Source: JASGDN01 sp049840815 (GTDB lineage: Bacteria > Chloroflexota > Chloroflexia > Thermomicrobiales > UBA6265). From it: a DNA stretch of 64,000 nucleotides. Location of the stretch: NCBI GenBank assembly GCA_049840815.1, contig JASGJI010000011.1, forward strand, positions 425,234-489,233, written 5' to 3'. Below, piece by piece: positions 30,867 to 40,253 of this stretch (its first letter is position 1; every line of letters starts with the position of its first letter). The notes beneath the pieces were generated by a model, which saw only the letters and a list, made by a program, of their open reading frames with translations, ran no database searches and was not told where the DNA came from. The translations under genes were made by a program, and so were the position numbers.

Positions 30867-31271
30867 ATGCTTGGCAGATTGAATCATGTCGCCATCGCTG
30901 TGCCCGACCTCGAGGCCGCCGCCGCCACCTATCGGGACCGGCTCGGGGCACGGGTGTCCGCCCCGAAACCGCAGCCCGCGCATGGCGTGACGGTGGTGTT
31001 CGTGGAGGTGGACAACACCAAGATCGAGCTGATCAACCCGCTCGGGGATGGCTCGCCGATCGCCGGCTTCCTGCAGAAGAACCCGTCGGGCGGCATCCAC
31101 CACATGTGCTTCGAGGTGCCCGACATCCTCGCCGCGCGCGACGCCCTCAAGGCCACCGGCCTGCGCGTCCTCGGCGACGGGGAGCCGAAGATCGGCGCGC
31201 ATGACAAGCCGGTTCTGTTCTTGCATCCCAAGGATCTCAACGGCACTCTGATCGAATTGCAGCAGAGTTGA
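30867..31271 (+). CDS. mce: Methylmalonyl-CoA epimerase
   Basis: Interconverts (R)- and (S)-methylmalonyl-CoA, linking the mutase to the (S)-specific decarboxylase or carboxylase. A VOC-fold protein of 134 residues. It begins MLGRLNHVAIAVPDLEAAAA (first metal His) and has VTVVFVEVDNTKIELINPLG, GGIHHMCFEVPDI (metal His) and GTLIELQQ at the end (metal Glu). The ATG at 30867 is preceded by GCAGGAGG at ideal spacing. It lies 79 bp upstream of mmdA on the same strand, so it is probably co-transcribed with the decarboxylase genes. Confidence 0.95.
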   Translation: MLGRLNHVAIAVPDLEAAAATYRDRLGARVSAPKPQPAHGVTVVFVEVDNTKIELINPLGDGSPIAGFLQKNPSGGIHHMCFEVPDILAARDALKATGLRVLGDGEPKIGAHDKPVLFLHPKDLNGTLIELQQS

Positions 31272-31350
31272 CCGGGCGAGGCCGGCCGGCCCCGGGGCGT
31301 TGCCCGGGCGCGCGGCCGGATCGCTGTCCACAACGACAGGCGGGGACCTG

Positions 31351-32898
31351 ATGACGCTGTCTGCTAAGCTTCTCGCGGATATGCGCGCCCGGAGCGCGAG
31401 GATCGTGGCGGCCGGGGGCGAGGAAAGAATCCGCACCCGCCACGAGCAGGGCCAGCTCAGCGCGCGCGAGCGACTGGCGGCCCTGTTCCAGGAAGACACC
31501 TTCCAGGAAATCGGCATGTACATCCGCCCCAACCCGCAGGGCGGCGTGGTCAAGGACTTCCCGGCCGACGGCGTGGTGGTGGGAACCGGCTATGTCGGCG
31601 GCCGGCCGGTGGCCGCGTTCAGCCAGGACTTCACCGTGGCGGCCGGCACGCTCGGCAAGATGCACGCCTCCAAGATCGTGCGGGTGATGGAACTCGCCGC
31701 CCGCGCGGGCATGCCCATCGTCGGCTTCAACGACTCGGGCGGAGCGCGCATCCAGGAGGCGGTGGACGCGCTGTCGGGCTATGGGCAGGTGTTCTTCCAG
31801 AACGTCCTGCTGTCGGGCGTGGTGCCGCAGATCTCGGTGGTCTGCGGCCCGTGCGCGGGAGGGGCCGCCTATTCGCCGGCGCTCATGGACTTCATCATCA
31901 TGACCCGCACCAGCGCCCGCATGTTCATCACCGGGCCGGAGGTGATCAAGGCGGTCACCGGCAAGACGGTGACGATGGACGAGGTCGGCGGCGCCGCCAT
32001 GCACGCCTCGGTCAGCGGCAACGTCCACTTCCTCGCCGACGACGACGCGCACGCGGTCGAGCTGGTGCAGCACCTGCTGAGCTACCTGCCGGCCAACAAC
32101 GCCGAGGACCCGCCCCATCATCCGACGGCCGACCTCGATGCCATGCCGGACGAGGAGATGAACGAGCTGATTCCCGAGGAATCATCGCTGCCGATGGACG
32201 TCCGCCCCATCATCGCGCGCATCGTCGATGATGGCGAGCTGCTGGAGGTGCACAAGGATTTCGCCGGCAACCTGATCGTCGGCTTCGCCCGCATCGGGGG
32301 CATCGTGGTCGGGCTGCTCGCCAACCAGTCCCTGGTCAAGGCCGGAACGCTGGACATCGATTCGTCCGACAAGGGCGCGCGCTTCATCCGCTTTTGCAAC
32401 TGCTTCAACATCCCGCTGGTGACGCTGGTCGACGTGCCGGGATTCATGCCCGGCATCGAGCAGGAGCGCGGCGGCATCATCCGCCATGGCGCGAAGATGC
32501 TGTTCGCCTATGCCTCGGCGACCGTGCCCAAGATCACGGTGATCCTGCGCAAGGCCTATGGCGGCTCCTACCTCGCCATGTGCAGCCAGGAGATGGGTGC
32601 CGATTTCGTCTACGCCTGGCCGACGGCGGAAATCGCCGTCATGGGCGCCGAGGGGGCGGTCAACGTGCTGCACAGCAAGGAGCTGAAGGGCGCCGAGGAC
32701 CGCCGCGCCAAGGCGGCCGAGCTGGCCGCCGCCTATCGCGCCGAGTTCGCCACCCCCTACCTGTCGGCTGGCCATGGCTACATCACCGACGTGATCGAGC
32801 CGGCCTCGACACGCTGGACGATCGCGCTGTCGCTGCGCAAGGGGCTGACCAAGCGCGAGGTGCGGCCGCCGAAGAAACACGGGAACATCCCGCTGTGA
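31351..32898 (+). CDS. mmdA: Methylmalonyl-CoA decarboxylase carboxyltransferase (alpha) subunit
   Basis: Transfers the carboxyl group from methylmalonyl-CoA to the biotin of MmdC. It is a 515-residue acyl-CoA carboxyltransferase with both crotonase-like halves: GFNDSGGARIQEAVDALSGY with GPCAGGAAYSPALMDF, and VDVPGFMPGIEQERGGIIRH with KAYGGSYLAMCS. By itself it could equally be propionyl-CoA carboxylase beta. The neighbours decide: no biotin carboxylase gene, but an OadG-like protein, a biotin carrier and an OadB-type Na+ pump follow directly. Intact frame. Its TGA overlaps the GTG of the next gene (GTGA). Confidence 0.88.
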   Translation: MTLSAKLLADMRARSARIVAAGGEERIRTRHEQGQLSARERLAALFQEDTFQEIGMYIRPNPQGGVVKDFPADGVVVGTGYVGGRPVAAFSQDFTVAAGTLGKMHASKIVRVMELAARAGMPIVGFNDSGGARIQEAVDALSGYGQVFFQNVLLSGVVPQISVVCGPCAGGAAYSPALMDFIIMTRTSARMFITGPEVIKAVTGKTVTMDEVGGAAMHASVSGNVHFLADDDAHAVELVQHLLSYLPANNAEDPPHHPTADLDAMPDEEMNELIPEESSLPMDVRPIIARIVDDGELLEVHKDFAGNLIVGFARIGGIVVGLLANQSLVKAGTLDIDSSDKGARFIRFCNCFNIPLVTLVDVPGFMPGIEQERGGIIRHGAKMLFAYASATVPKITVILRKAYGGSYLAMCSQEMGADFVYAWPTAEIAVMGAEGAVNVLHSKELKGAEDRRAKAAELAAAYRAEFATPYLSAGHGYITDVIEPASTRWTIALSLRKGLTKREVRPPKKHGNIPL

Positions 32899-33254
32899 CC
32901 CCATACACCCCCGTGTTCGGCGGTCCGGCCGGCGACTGGCTGGCGGTGATCGGCGTGCTCAGCCTGCTCTACTGGGCCGGGCGTCTCCTCGCCGTGCTGA
33001 TCCGCTACGCGCAGACCAGCCCGGTCGAGGCCCCGGCCCCGGCCATGCCGCCACGCGCCACGCCGCCACGCGCCACCGGGCCAGCCGGCCCCGCCGACGC
33101 CGGCAGCCTCGCCACCGATCTGCCGGTGATCGCCGCGGCGGTGGCGGCGATGTTCGACAGCCACCGCATCGTGCACATCGAGCGAGCCCCCGGCGCGCAG
33201 ATCTGGAGCGCGCAGGGACGCTGGCTACATCAGACATCGCACCGGACCCACTGA
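32895..33254 (+). CDS. mmdD: Decarboxylase delta/gamma-like membrane subunit (OadG-type)
   Basis: A 119-residue protein with one N-terminal transmembrane helix (residues about 12-32, WLAVIGVLSLLYWAGRLLAV), a Pro/Ala-rich linker with a repeated MPPRAT/TPPRAT motif, and a C-terminal segment PVIAAAVAAMFDSHRIVHIE that matches the tail of OadG/MmdD proteins. Such subunits hold the carboxyltransferase and biotin carrier on the membrane pump. The start GTG overlaps the mmdA stop by 4 bp, implying translational coupling. The family call rests on architecture, position and the C-terminal motif. Confidence 0.75.
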   Translation: MTPYTPVFGGPAGDWLAVIGVLSLLYWAGRLLAVLIRYAQTSPVEAPAPAMPPRATPPRATGPAGPADAGSLATDLPVIAAAVAAMFDSHRIVHIERAPGAQIWSAQGRWLHQTSHRTH

Positions 33255-33356
33255 TGCACCGTTCGCGCCGCCTGTTGCGGGCCGTCGGATAAACGCGGGG
33301 CACCCCCTCCAGGGGCCAGGAACACCGGCGACGCCGCGCCGGGAAATAGAGAGGCC

Positions 33357-33764
33357 ATGCAGAAAACCTTCAGAATCACCGTCGAGGGCCGCAGCTACAC
33401 CGTCGTCGTCGAGGATCTCACCGACGCGCAACCCGCCCTCCCGACGGCGGCGGGGGGCGAGGGTGTCGTCACCGCGCGCCCGGCCCCACCACCCCCCCCA
33501 CCTCCACCGGCCGCCGCCACACCCTCGCCCGCCGAGGCCGCGCCGCCGGGCGAGGGCGCGGTGGTGGCGCCGCTCGCCGGCGTCATTCACGGCATCGATG
33601 TGCGGGTGGGACAGACGGTGAACCCGGGCGACCAGATCGCCATCATCGAGGCGATGAAGATGAAAACCTACGTGGTCGCCAAAAGCGGCGGCACGGTCAC
33701 CAGCATCGCCGTCAAGGTCCAGGACAGCGTCGAGACGGGCCAGCTTCTTGCCACCCTCGGCTGA
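33357..33764 (+). CDS. mmdC: Biotin carrier subunit of the decarboxylase
   Basis: A biotinyl carrier protein of 135 residues. An N-terminal beta domain (MQKTFRITVEGRSYTVVVED) is followed by a long Pro/Ala linker (about residues 35-65), then the biotinyl domain APLAGVIHGIDVRVGQTVNP with the biotinylated lysine in IIEAMKMKTYV. It carries CO2 from MmdA to MmdB. The ATG at 33357 gives a normal-length gamma subunit. A free-standing biotin carrier next to an OadB homologue is the usual decarboxylase arrangement. Confidence 0.9.
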   Translation: MQKTFRITVEGRSYTVVVEDLTDAQPALPTAAGGEGVVTARPAPPPPPPPPAAATPSPAEAAPPGEGAVVAPLAGVIHGIDVRVGQTVNPGDQIAIIEAMKMKTYVVAKSGGTVTSIAVKVQDSVETGQLLATLG

Positions 33765-33818
33765 CCGCCCCGGCCATCGGGCCGGACACGGCCGCCGCCA
33801 CAGCCCCAGGAGACCGTC

Positions 33819-33977
33819 GTGATCGTTCCCGATACGCTCGAAGGCGCCATCATCCTGAGCCTCATCGACTTCTTCCTGAGCATCGTCATGATCGCCTTCA
33901 TCGGCGTCGTCCTGGCGCTGATGCCACTGCTCAACCGGGTCGGAAAACTCGACGACGAAACCCTGCGCCGACACTAG
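33819..33977 (+). CDS. 52-residue single-helix membrane protein in the mmd cluster
   Basis: A short frame starting GTG at 33819 with CCAGGAGA in front and ending TAG at 33977. It reads VIVPDTLEGAIILSLIDFFL, then SIVMIAFIGVVLALMPLLNR and a charged tail ending DDETLRRH. One long transmembrane helix dominates. Size, topology and position between the biotin carrier and mmdB recall the roughly 55-residue epsilon subunit (MmdE) known from Veillonella, but similarity cannot be measured here. It is in the same direction, 54 bp after mmdC. Confidence 0.65.
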   Translation: MIVPDTLEGAIILSLIDFFLSIVMIAFIGVVLALMPLLNRVGKLDDETLRRH

Positions 33978-34165
33978 ACCGGTCCCCTCCGGGATGAGCC
34001 CGCACCGGCGCCCCGCCGGTCAGGTGTCTCATCCCCAGTCGGGGCATCCCGTGGCTCCCTCCGGGGGCGGCCGCCGGGTGGGATCCATGCCCGACGCACA
34101 AGGCCCTGTTCCGTCCACGTCCCCTTCCCAAGGCCCTGTCGCCAGCGACCAGAAGGCTCCCAAAC

Positions 34166-35293
34166 ATGCTTGAGCAGTCCCTCTTGTTCTTCAAGGCACT
34201 GGCCGACCAGACCGGGCTCGCGCATCTCTGGTGGGGCAACGTGGTCATGATCGCGGTCGGGATCGCCATGATCTGGCTGGCGATCGTGAAGAAGTTCGAG
34301 CCGCTGCTGCTCGTCGGCATCGGCTTCGCGTGCATCGTCTCCAACGTGCCGGGCTCGGACCTGACCAGCGTGGGCGGCCTGTTCCACTACGCCTACCGGG
34401 GCGTGGAACTGCTGATCCTGCCGCCCCTGATCTTTTTCGGCGTCGGCGCCATGACCGATTTCGGGCCGATGATCGCCAACCCGAAGCTGGTCGTGCTCGG
34501 CGCCGCCGCCCATCTCGGCATCTTCGTCGCCCTGATCGGCGCCAAGGCCATCGGCTTCACCATCAACGAGGCGGGCGCGATCGGCATCATCGGCGGCGCC
34601 GACGGGCCGATGGCGATCTTCATGGCCGCCAAGCTGGCGCCGCACCTGCTCGCGCCGATCTCGGTGGCGGCCTACTCCTACATGGCCCTGATGCCGCTCA
34701 TCCAGCCGCCGGTCATGCGCCTGCTGACCACCAAGCGCGAGCGGATGATCCGCATGAAGCAGATGCGGCAAGTCTCGCGGGTGGAGAAGATCGCCTTCCC
34801 GGTCGTCATCGCGATCATCGTCAACCTGTTCCTGCCCCCCGTCGCCCCGCTGGTCACAATGCTGATGCTCGGCAATCTCTTCAAGGAGGTGCTGGTCACC
34901 GAGCGGCTGGCCCAGACGGCGGCGAACGCGGTGATGAACGTGGTCATCGTCGTCCTGACGGTGGCGATCGGCTCGACCATGGCAGCCGAGAAGTTCCTCA
35001 ACCTCGAGACCCTGGCCATCCTGGGCCTCGGCCTGATCGCCTTCATCTTCGGCACCGCCTCGGGCGTGCTGGGCGCCAAGATCATGAACCTGTTCCTCAA
35101 GGAGCCGATCAACCCGCTGCTCGGCTCGGCCGGCATCGCCTCGGTGCCGATCGCGGCGCGGGTGACCCATGTCGTGGCGCTACAGGATGACAAGGAAAAC
35201 TATCTCATCTACCATGCGATGGGACCAAATCTGGCCGGCGTATTCGGCACGGCGCTCTCCGGCGGCATCATGCTCGCCCTCCTGATGCCTTAG
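34166..35293 (+). CDS. mmdB: Na+-translocating decarboxylase beta subunit (OadB/MmdB family)
   Basis: The membrane pump that decarboxylates carboxybiotin and drives Na+ outward. It is 375 residues with multiple hydrophobic helices. The family signatures are NEAGAIGIIGGADGPMAIFM, with the pump aspartate in GADGP, and near the C-terminus NPLLGSAGIASVPIAARVTH followed by NYLIYHAMGPNLAGVFGTAL. The conserved Asn, Gly, Ser and Arg of OadB region VIII are all present. GADGPM replaces the more usual GADGPT. Intact frame. The start at 34166 follows an untranslated gap of 188 bp after the small membrane gene. Confidence 0.93.
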   Translation: MLEQSLLFFKALADQTGLAHLWWGNVVMIAVGIAMIWLAIVKKFEPLLLVGIGFACIVSNVPGSDLTSVGGLFHYAYRGVELLILPPLIFFGVGAMTDFGPMIANPKLVVLGAAAHLGIFVALIGAKAIGFTINEAGAIGIIGGADGPMAIFMAAKLAPHLLAPISVAAYSYMALMPLIQPPVMRLLTTKRERMIRMKQMRQVSRVEKIAFPVVIAIIVNLFLPPVAPLVTMLMLGNLFKEVLVTERLAQTAANAVMNVVIVVLTVAIGSTMAAEKFLNLETLAILGLGLIAFIFGTASGVLGAKIMNLFLKEPINPLLGSAGIASVPIAARVTHVVALQDDKENYLIYHAMGPNLAGVFGTALSGGIMLALLMP

Positions 35294-35437
35294 GCACGGC
35301 GGGCCGTATGATAATTTCTGAAAATTATGTGAACCACTTTTAGCGAGGAGACCGCCCAAGACGCACGACTGGCGGTTGCCAATAGGCGGAACGAAGTCCA
35401 TGCTGTCAGCCCTTCTGATTCCAAAGGACTGAAGAGC
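35294..35437 (+). promoter_or_regulatory. Leader region of the cold-shock gene
   Basis: 144 bp between mmdB and csp, distinctly less GC-rich than the surroundings at 35307-35345 (ATAATTTCTGAAAATTATGTG, an inverted ATAATTT/AAATTAT pair). csp genes commonly have long structured 5' leaders, so this segment may hold promoter and leader. Assignment is by position only. Confidence 0.35.
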
Positions 35438-35641
35438 ATGGCTGTCGGGACGGTTAAGTGGTTCAATACGGACAAGGGGTATGGTTTCATCCAACCCCAG
35501 GACGGGGGTAAGGATGTTTTCGTGCATATCACGGCGGTTCAGGCGGCCGGTCTTCGCGGACTGAACGAAGGACAGAAGGTCAGCTACGAAATCGCCCTGG
35601 AGCGGGGCAAGTCTTCCGCTACCAACCTCCGGGTCGACTGA
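35438..35641 (+). CDS. Cold-shock domain protein
   Basis: A 67-residue single-stranded nucleic-acid-binding protein of the CspA family. RNP1 is in TDKGYGFIQPQDGG and RNP2 in KDVFVHITAVQAAG. It begins MAVGTVKWFNTDKGYGFI, and the whole length matches a free-standing Csp. It acts as an RNA chaperone. It is followed by a hairpin terminator and then a DEAD-box helicase gene, a functionally related RNA remodeller. Confidence 0.96.
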   Translation: MAVGTVKWFNTDKGYGFIQPQDGGKDVFVHITAVQAAGLRGLNEGQKVSYEIALERGKSSATNLRVD

Positions 35642-35649
35642 CATCCGCC

Positions 35650-35674
35650 GGGGTCCTGTCCTGGACGGGACCCC
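35650..35674 (+). terminator. Terminator hairpin after csp
   Basis: GGGGTCC...GGACCCC stem with an 11-nt loop, 9 bp beyond the csp stop. No strong T-run follows, so termination strength is uncertain. Confidence 0.5.
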
Positions 35675-35752
35675 CTGAGCGCATGTCTACCCGATGCCGG
35701 GCATTCCCTTCCCGGGAAGCCCGGCTGTCCGGAGTGGCAGGAGAGTGTCTGA

Positions 35753-37062
<1,310 letters not shown>

Positions 37063-37064
37063 TA

Positions 37065-37212
37065 GCAAGGAAAAAGTCTTCTTTTTCTGAAGAAAAAGAA
37101 GCAAAAAGACTTCATTCGTTTGGAATCGAGGTGGTGCAACCGCTCGAGTCTAAACGGATGAAAGTTTTTTGGTTCTTTTTTTCAAAAAAGAACATTCTTC
37201 CTTGCTTATAAA
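37065..37212 (+). repeat. Family A double-hairpin repeat, copy 7
   Basis: Both hairpins are intact, with central GTGGTGCAACCGCTCGAGTC. It starts within 10 bp of the helicase stop and lies between convergent genes (helicase and carD). Confidence 0.88.
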
Positions 37213-37235
37213 TTGTGATCGAATCGCATTGTCGC

Positions 37236-37255
37236 GCGGGGGTCAAAGCCCCCGC
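37236..37255 (-). terminator. GC-rich hairpin downstream of carD
   Basis: GCGGGGG-TCAAAG-CCCCCGC, a 7-bp stem about 30 bp past the carD stop on the minus strand. Likely terminator, although no T-run is obvious. Confidence 0.45.
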
Positions 37256-37287
37256 CCGTATCCGGGGCAGCCCGCCGCGGGCGGCCC

Positions 37288-37824
37288 TCAGGCGGCCATG
37301 GCAACAGGGGCAAAACGCAGCAGGGCGGTTGCCTTGTCGATGCCCTCGATCGCGGCCAGTTCCGTGGCAAGCCGGTCAAGAGCCTGCTCATGGAGCTGGC
37401 GCTCGCTGAAACTCTGCTGGGTTTCCCCCCCCTTGCGGGTGTCGCGCGCCACTTCGGCCAGCGCGATGGGATCACCCGACCCGATCTTGTCGGCGAAGTC
37501 CTTCGCCTTGCGGCTCCATAGTCCGCGCGTCGTTTTCGGGCGGCCGCCGACCACCGCGATGGCACGCTTGAAGGTCTCGGCCGACGCAAGCTGGCGCAAC
37601 CCCGATTTCGCCGCCTTTGAAACGGGGACACGCAGCGTCATCCGGCTTTCATCGAAGGTGATATGGATCAGCTCGAGACGCTCGCCGGCAACCGTTTCGC
37701 GCGTGATCCGCCCGATCCGGCCCACTCCGTGCGCCGGATACACAACGTGCTGTCCCTCGACGAAGGAGGCCGTTACCGCCGCGCCGGCGTCCAGACATGC
37801 GGACGCCACATCTTCCTGTATCAT
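37288..37824 (-). CDS. carD: CarD family transcription regulator
   Basis: An RNA-polymerase-binding protein that stabilises open promoter complexes. The N-terminal RNAP-interaction domain has FVEGQHVVYPAHGVGRIGRI and ITFDESRMTLRVPVSKA. The C-terminal helical DNA-binding domain has LWSRKAKDFADKIGSGDPIA and SFSERQLHEQALDRLATELA. It is 178 residues. The ATG at 37824 (MIQEDVASA) follows GGAGGGTGG. A longer in-frame start at 37884 lacks a ribosome site. Intact. Confidence 0.93.
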   Translation of the reverse strand: MIQEDVASACLDAGAAVTASFVEGQHVVYPAHGVGRIGRITRETVAGERLELIHITFDESRMTLRVPVSKAAKSGLRQLASAETFKRAIAVVGGRPKTTRGLWSRKAKDFADKIGSGDPIALAEVARDTRKGGETQQSFSERQLHEQALDRLATELAAIEGIDKATALLRFAPVAMAA

Positions 37825-38104
37825 CGCCACCCTCCAACCCTGCGGAGCGCGGCATAGCGGCAGCGGGGCGACACCACGCCGCACCCTGCCTGCACTCGCC
37901 CCATTTGAGGAACAAGCGGGTTATGTAGGCAGTGGATTGCGTGAATGCAAGAACCCACGCGCTCCACAGAGTTGCACTCCCGCCGACGGGCAGCCGGCGG
38001 ATCATCACCAACGCGTGCCCATCCCGCATCGGTAACCTTGGCGCGCGAAGATCGGAGTGGAAACGACCCATTTCCGGGAGCCCCCTGCCGCATCCCGGGC
38101 AGCG

Positions 38105-38215
38105 GATTCATAGAAATGAATATAATATATAATTATAATTTTTGTTAAAAATTGCCAATTTCGTAAAAAATTATTTCCATATAATTATAATAAAAACTTT
38201 CCTGTTCGATTTAAT
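38105..38215. other. AT-rich island
   Basis: About 110 bp of almost pure A/T (for example ATATAATATATAATTATAAT) in very GC-rich DNA, upstream of carD and next to a half copy of repeat A. No coding signal. It could be a promoter-proximal element, a nucleoid-protein site or remains of a repeat. Confidence 0.5.
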
Positions 38216-38296
38216 TCGGTTGAAACACCTCGACTCCAAACGAATAAAAGTCTTTTTGCTTCTTTTTCTTCAGAAAAAGAAGACTCTTTCTTATAC
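38205..38296 (-). repeat. Family A repeat, half copy 8 (inverted)
   Basis: Only the CTTC-type half is clear: TCGACTCCAAACGAATAAAAG, CTTTTTGCTTC and the hairpin CTTCTTTTTC-TTCA-GAAAAAGAAG. The GTTC-type hairpin is missing and the AT-rich island lies in its place. It ends 14 bp before the M48 protease stop. Confidence 0.8.
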
Positions 38297-38309
38297 CACC
38301 CCCCCTTGC

Positions 38310-39641
38310 TCAGGCGACCGCAACGCCTTCCGACACCTGCCGGGTCTTTGCCTCCCGCGCCTCTGCCTCCCACAACGCGCGTACACGCAGCGGCACGGAC
38401 GGATGCGACGCATGGAACAACGCATGCAACGGGTCGGGCGTAAGTGTCGCCGCGTTGTCGCGTGAAAGTTTCATCAGCGCGTTCACCATCGGCGCCGCGC
38501 CCACCTGACGGCGGGCGTACTCGTCGGCCTGGAATTCATGCCGGCGCGACAGGGCATTGGCGAACGGCGCGAGCAGCGGCGCGACCGCGCCAAACAGCAT
38601 CAGGCATACCAGCAAGGCCAGTGCGTCATCCTGGTGCATGATACCGAAGGACGGCAGCAGCCAGTCCTGCCGGGTGAGCCAGCCAAAGCCGGCCAGCGCG
38701 GCGAAGCTGACCACCGCGCCACGCGCGAGGCCGAACAGGATATGCCGGTGGCGGAAATGCCCCAGCTCGTGCGCCACCACCGCCTCGATCTCCGACGGAT
38801 CACTGCGTTCAAGCAACGTATCGAACAGGACAATCCGCTTGGCCTTGCCGAACCCGATGAAGAAGGCATTGCCATGGGCGGAGCGCCGGGACGCATCCAT
38901 GCTGAACAACCCCGACGCGCGGAACCCGCAGCGTCGCAGCAGCGTCTCCAGCCGCTGCCGCAAGGCCTCGTCGGCCAGCGGCGTGAACCGGTTGAACCTT
39001 GGCGCGATGAAGCGGACGTAGATCGAGGGCGCGGCGAGCATGATCGCCAGCACCCCGAACCAGGTCCACAGCCACCAAAACCCGGCGAAGTTGCGCATGA
39101 CCCACAGGCAGCCGAACAGGAGCGGCACCGCGACGGCGCTTGAGATCGCCCAGCGCTTGCAGCGATCGGCCATGAACAGACCTGGCGAGGTGCGGTTGAA
39201 GCCGAAGCGCTGTTCCAGGCCGAACGTGGCATAGATATCGAGCGGCAGGTGGAGCACGGCGCCGATCCCGAAAACGGCCAGCAGGAAAACCACGCCGAGG
39301 GCAGATGACGGCGGCACCGCGGATGCCAGCGCGCCATAGAGCAGATCGAGACCACCCAGCGCCCAGGCCAGGGACAGGACGAGGCTGAATAGAGCCGACA
39401 CGATCGACAGATGTTCCCGGGCCACCGTGTAGTCGGCCGCCCTCTGGTGCTCCTCCGGCGCCACGCCCTCCAACCGGGGATCCTCCGATGTCGTCTCCTC
39501 CCCCGCGTGCGGCCGGGCGAAATCGGCCGGAACGACCCCACGCGTGTGGCGGACATGGGTGATCTGCCGGACCGACAGGAAGACCGACAGGATCGTCCAG
39601 GTCAGGACAGCAACGATGAAGGCAATCAGCAGGAGCGGCAT
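38310..39641 (-). CDS. M48 family membrane metalloprotease (CAAX prenyl protease 1-like)
   Basis: A Ste24-type zinc endopeptidase. The N-terminal transmembrane helices (MPLLLIAFIVAVLTWTILSV; ALFSLVLSLAWALGGLDLLY) are followed by the RFGFNRTSPGLFMADRCKRW region typical of the family. The zinc site HELGH is in EAVVAHELGHFRHRH, with the third ligand in HEFQADEYARRQVGA. The C-terminal NALMKLSRDNAATLTPDPLH and HPSVPLRVRAL also fit. About 443 residues. Start chosen at the ATG 39641, where the first helix begins. The reading frame continues upstream into non-family sequence. Intact. Confidence 0.9.
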   Translation of the reverse strand: MPLLLIAFIVAVLTWTILSVFLSVRQITHVRHTRGVVPADFARPHAGEETTSEDPRLEGVAPEEHQRAADYTVAREHLSIVSALFSLVLSLAWALGGLDLLYGALASAVPPSSALGVVFLLAVFGIGAVLHLPLDIYATFGLEQRFGFNRTSPGLFMADRCKRWAISSAVAVPLLFGCLWVMRNFAGFWWLWTWFGVLAIMLAAPSIYVRFIAPRFNRFTPLADEALRQRLETLLRRCGFRASGLFSMDASRRSAHGNAFFIGFGKAKRIVLFDTLLERSDPSEIEAVVAHELGHFRHRHILFGLARGAVVSFAALAGFGWLTRQDWLLPSFGIMHQDDALALLVCLMLFGAVAPLLAPFANALSRRHEFQADEYARRQVGAAPMVNALMKLSRDNAATLTPDPLHALFHASHPSVPLRVRALWEAEAREAKTRQVSEGVAVA

Positions 39642-40017
39642 ATGATCGGTTTCCGGAAACGTCTCGTCCAGGACAGGAGGATCCCGCAGGCAGCCTGAGG
39701 CACCCTTGCCCCAGGCGCCACCCACATATTTTGATATCAATCCAAAAAGGCGGACCGGCCTTAGGGTCCGACATGTGACGGAGCCCGCGTTCCCGCAAGG
39801 CTTCAATGCCGTTTCCGGTATCACACATCAAGAGTGGGGCACATCAAGGGTTGGGAAGGCTTCCGGGCATCCCCAGCAATCAAAATCCCGGGTTGAAAAT
39901 CAGTCAGGTCATCCGCCGGCGCGATTCATGCCAATCGCCCTGGTTTCCGACAGACTGGCTCGGCGTCCTGGCGGCAGTGACCGAGACGACAACGCCAAGC
40001 GGAGTCCTGGTCGGCGG
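39642..40017. other. Intergenic region, nothing recognised
   Basis: About 375 bp upstream of the M48 gene. A few short open frames have no family features. The promoter of the M48 gene should lie here, though none is assigned. Confidence 0.4.
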
Positions 40018-40172
40018 GAAGATAAGGAAGAGTCTTCTTTTTCTGAAGAAAAAAAAGCAAAAATACTTCATTCGTTTGGAGTCAAGGTGGTACAACCGAA
40101 CGGCTCTAAACGGATAGAAGTTTTTTGGTTCTTTTTTTCAAAAAAGAACATCCTTGCCTTATACCTGCATGA
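40018..40172 (+). repeat. Family A double-hairpin repeat, copy 9
   Basis: Both hairpins are present, with two substitutions (AAAAAAGCAAAAATACTTC). Central GTGGTACAACCG. It lies after the 3' end of the TPR gene (minus strand). Confidence 0.86.
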
Positions 40173-40253
40173 ACACCGCCCCGCGTTGATATCGGCCACC
40201 CCAGTGGCACCCCGCCGTTCACATGCCGTGCCCACGTCAAGGCGGTATCGGGA

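Noticed and set aside
31351..32898. Propionyl-CoA carboxylase beta subunit (pccB)
   Set aside because: Sequence alone allows it, but the adjacent OadG-like, biotin carrier and OadB-type genes and the lack of a biotin carboxylase favour methylmalonyl-CoA decarboxylase. It is kept as a lesser alternative in the entry.
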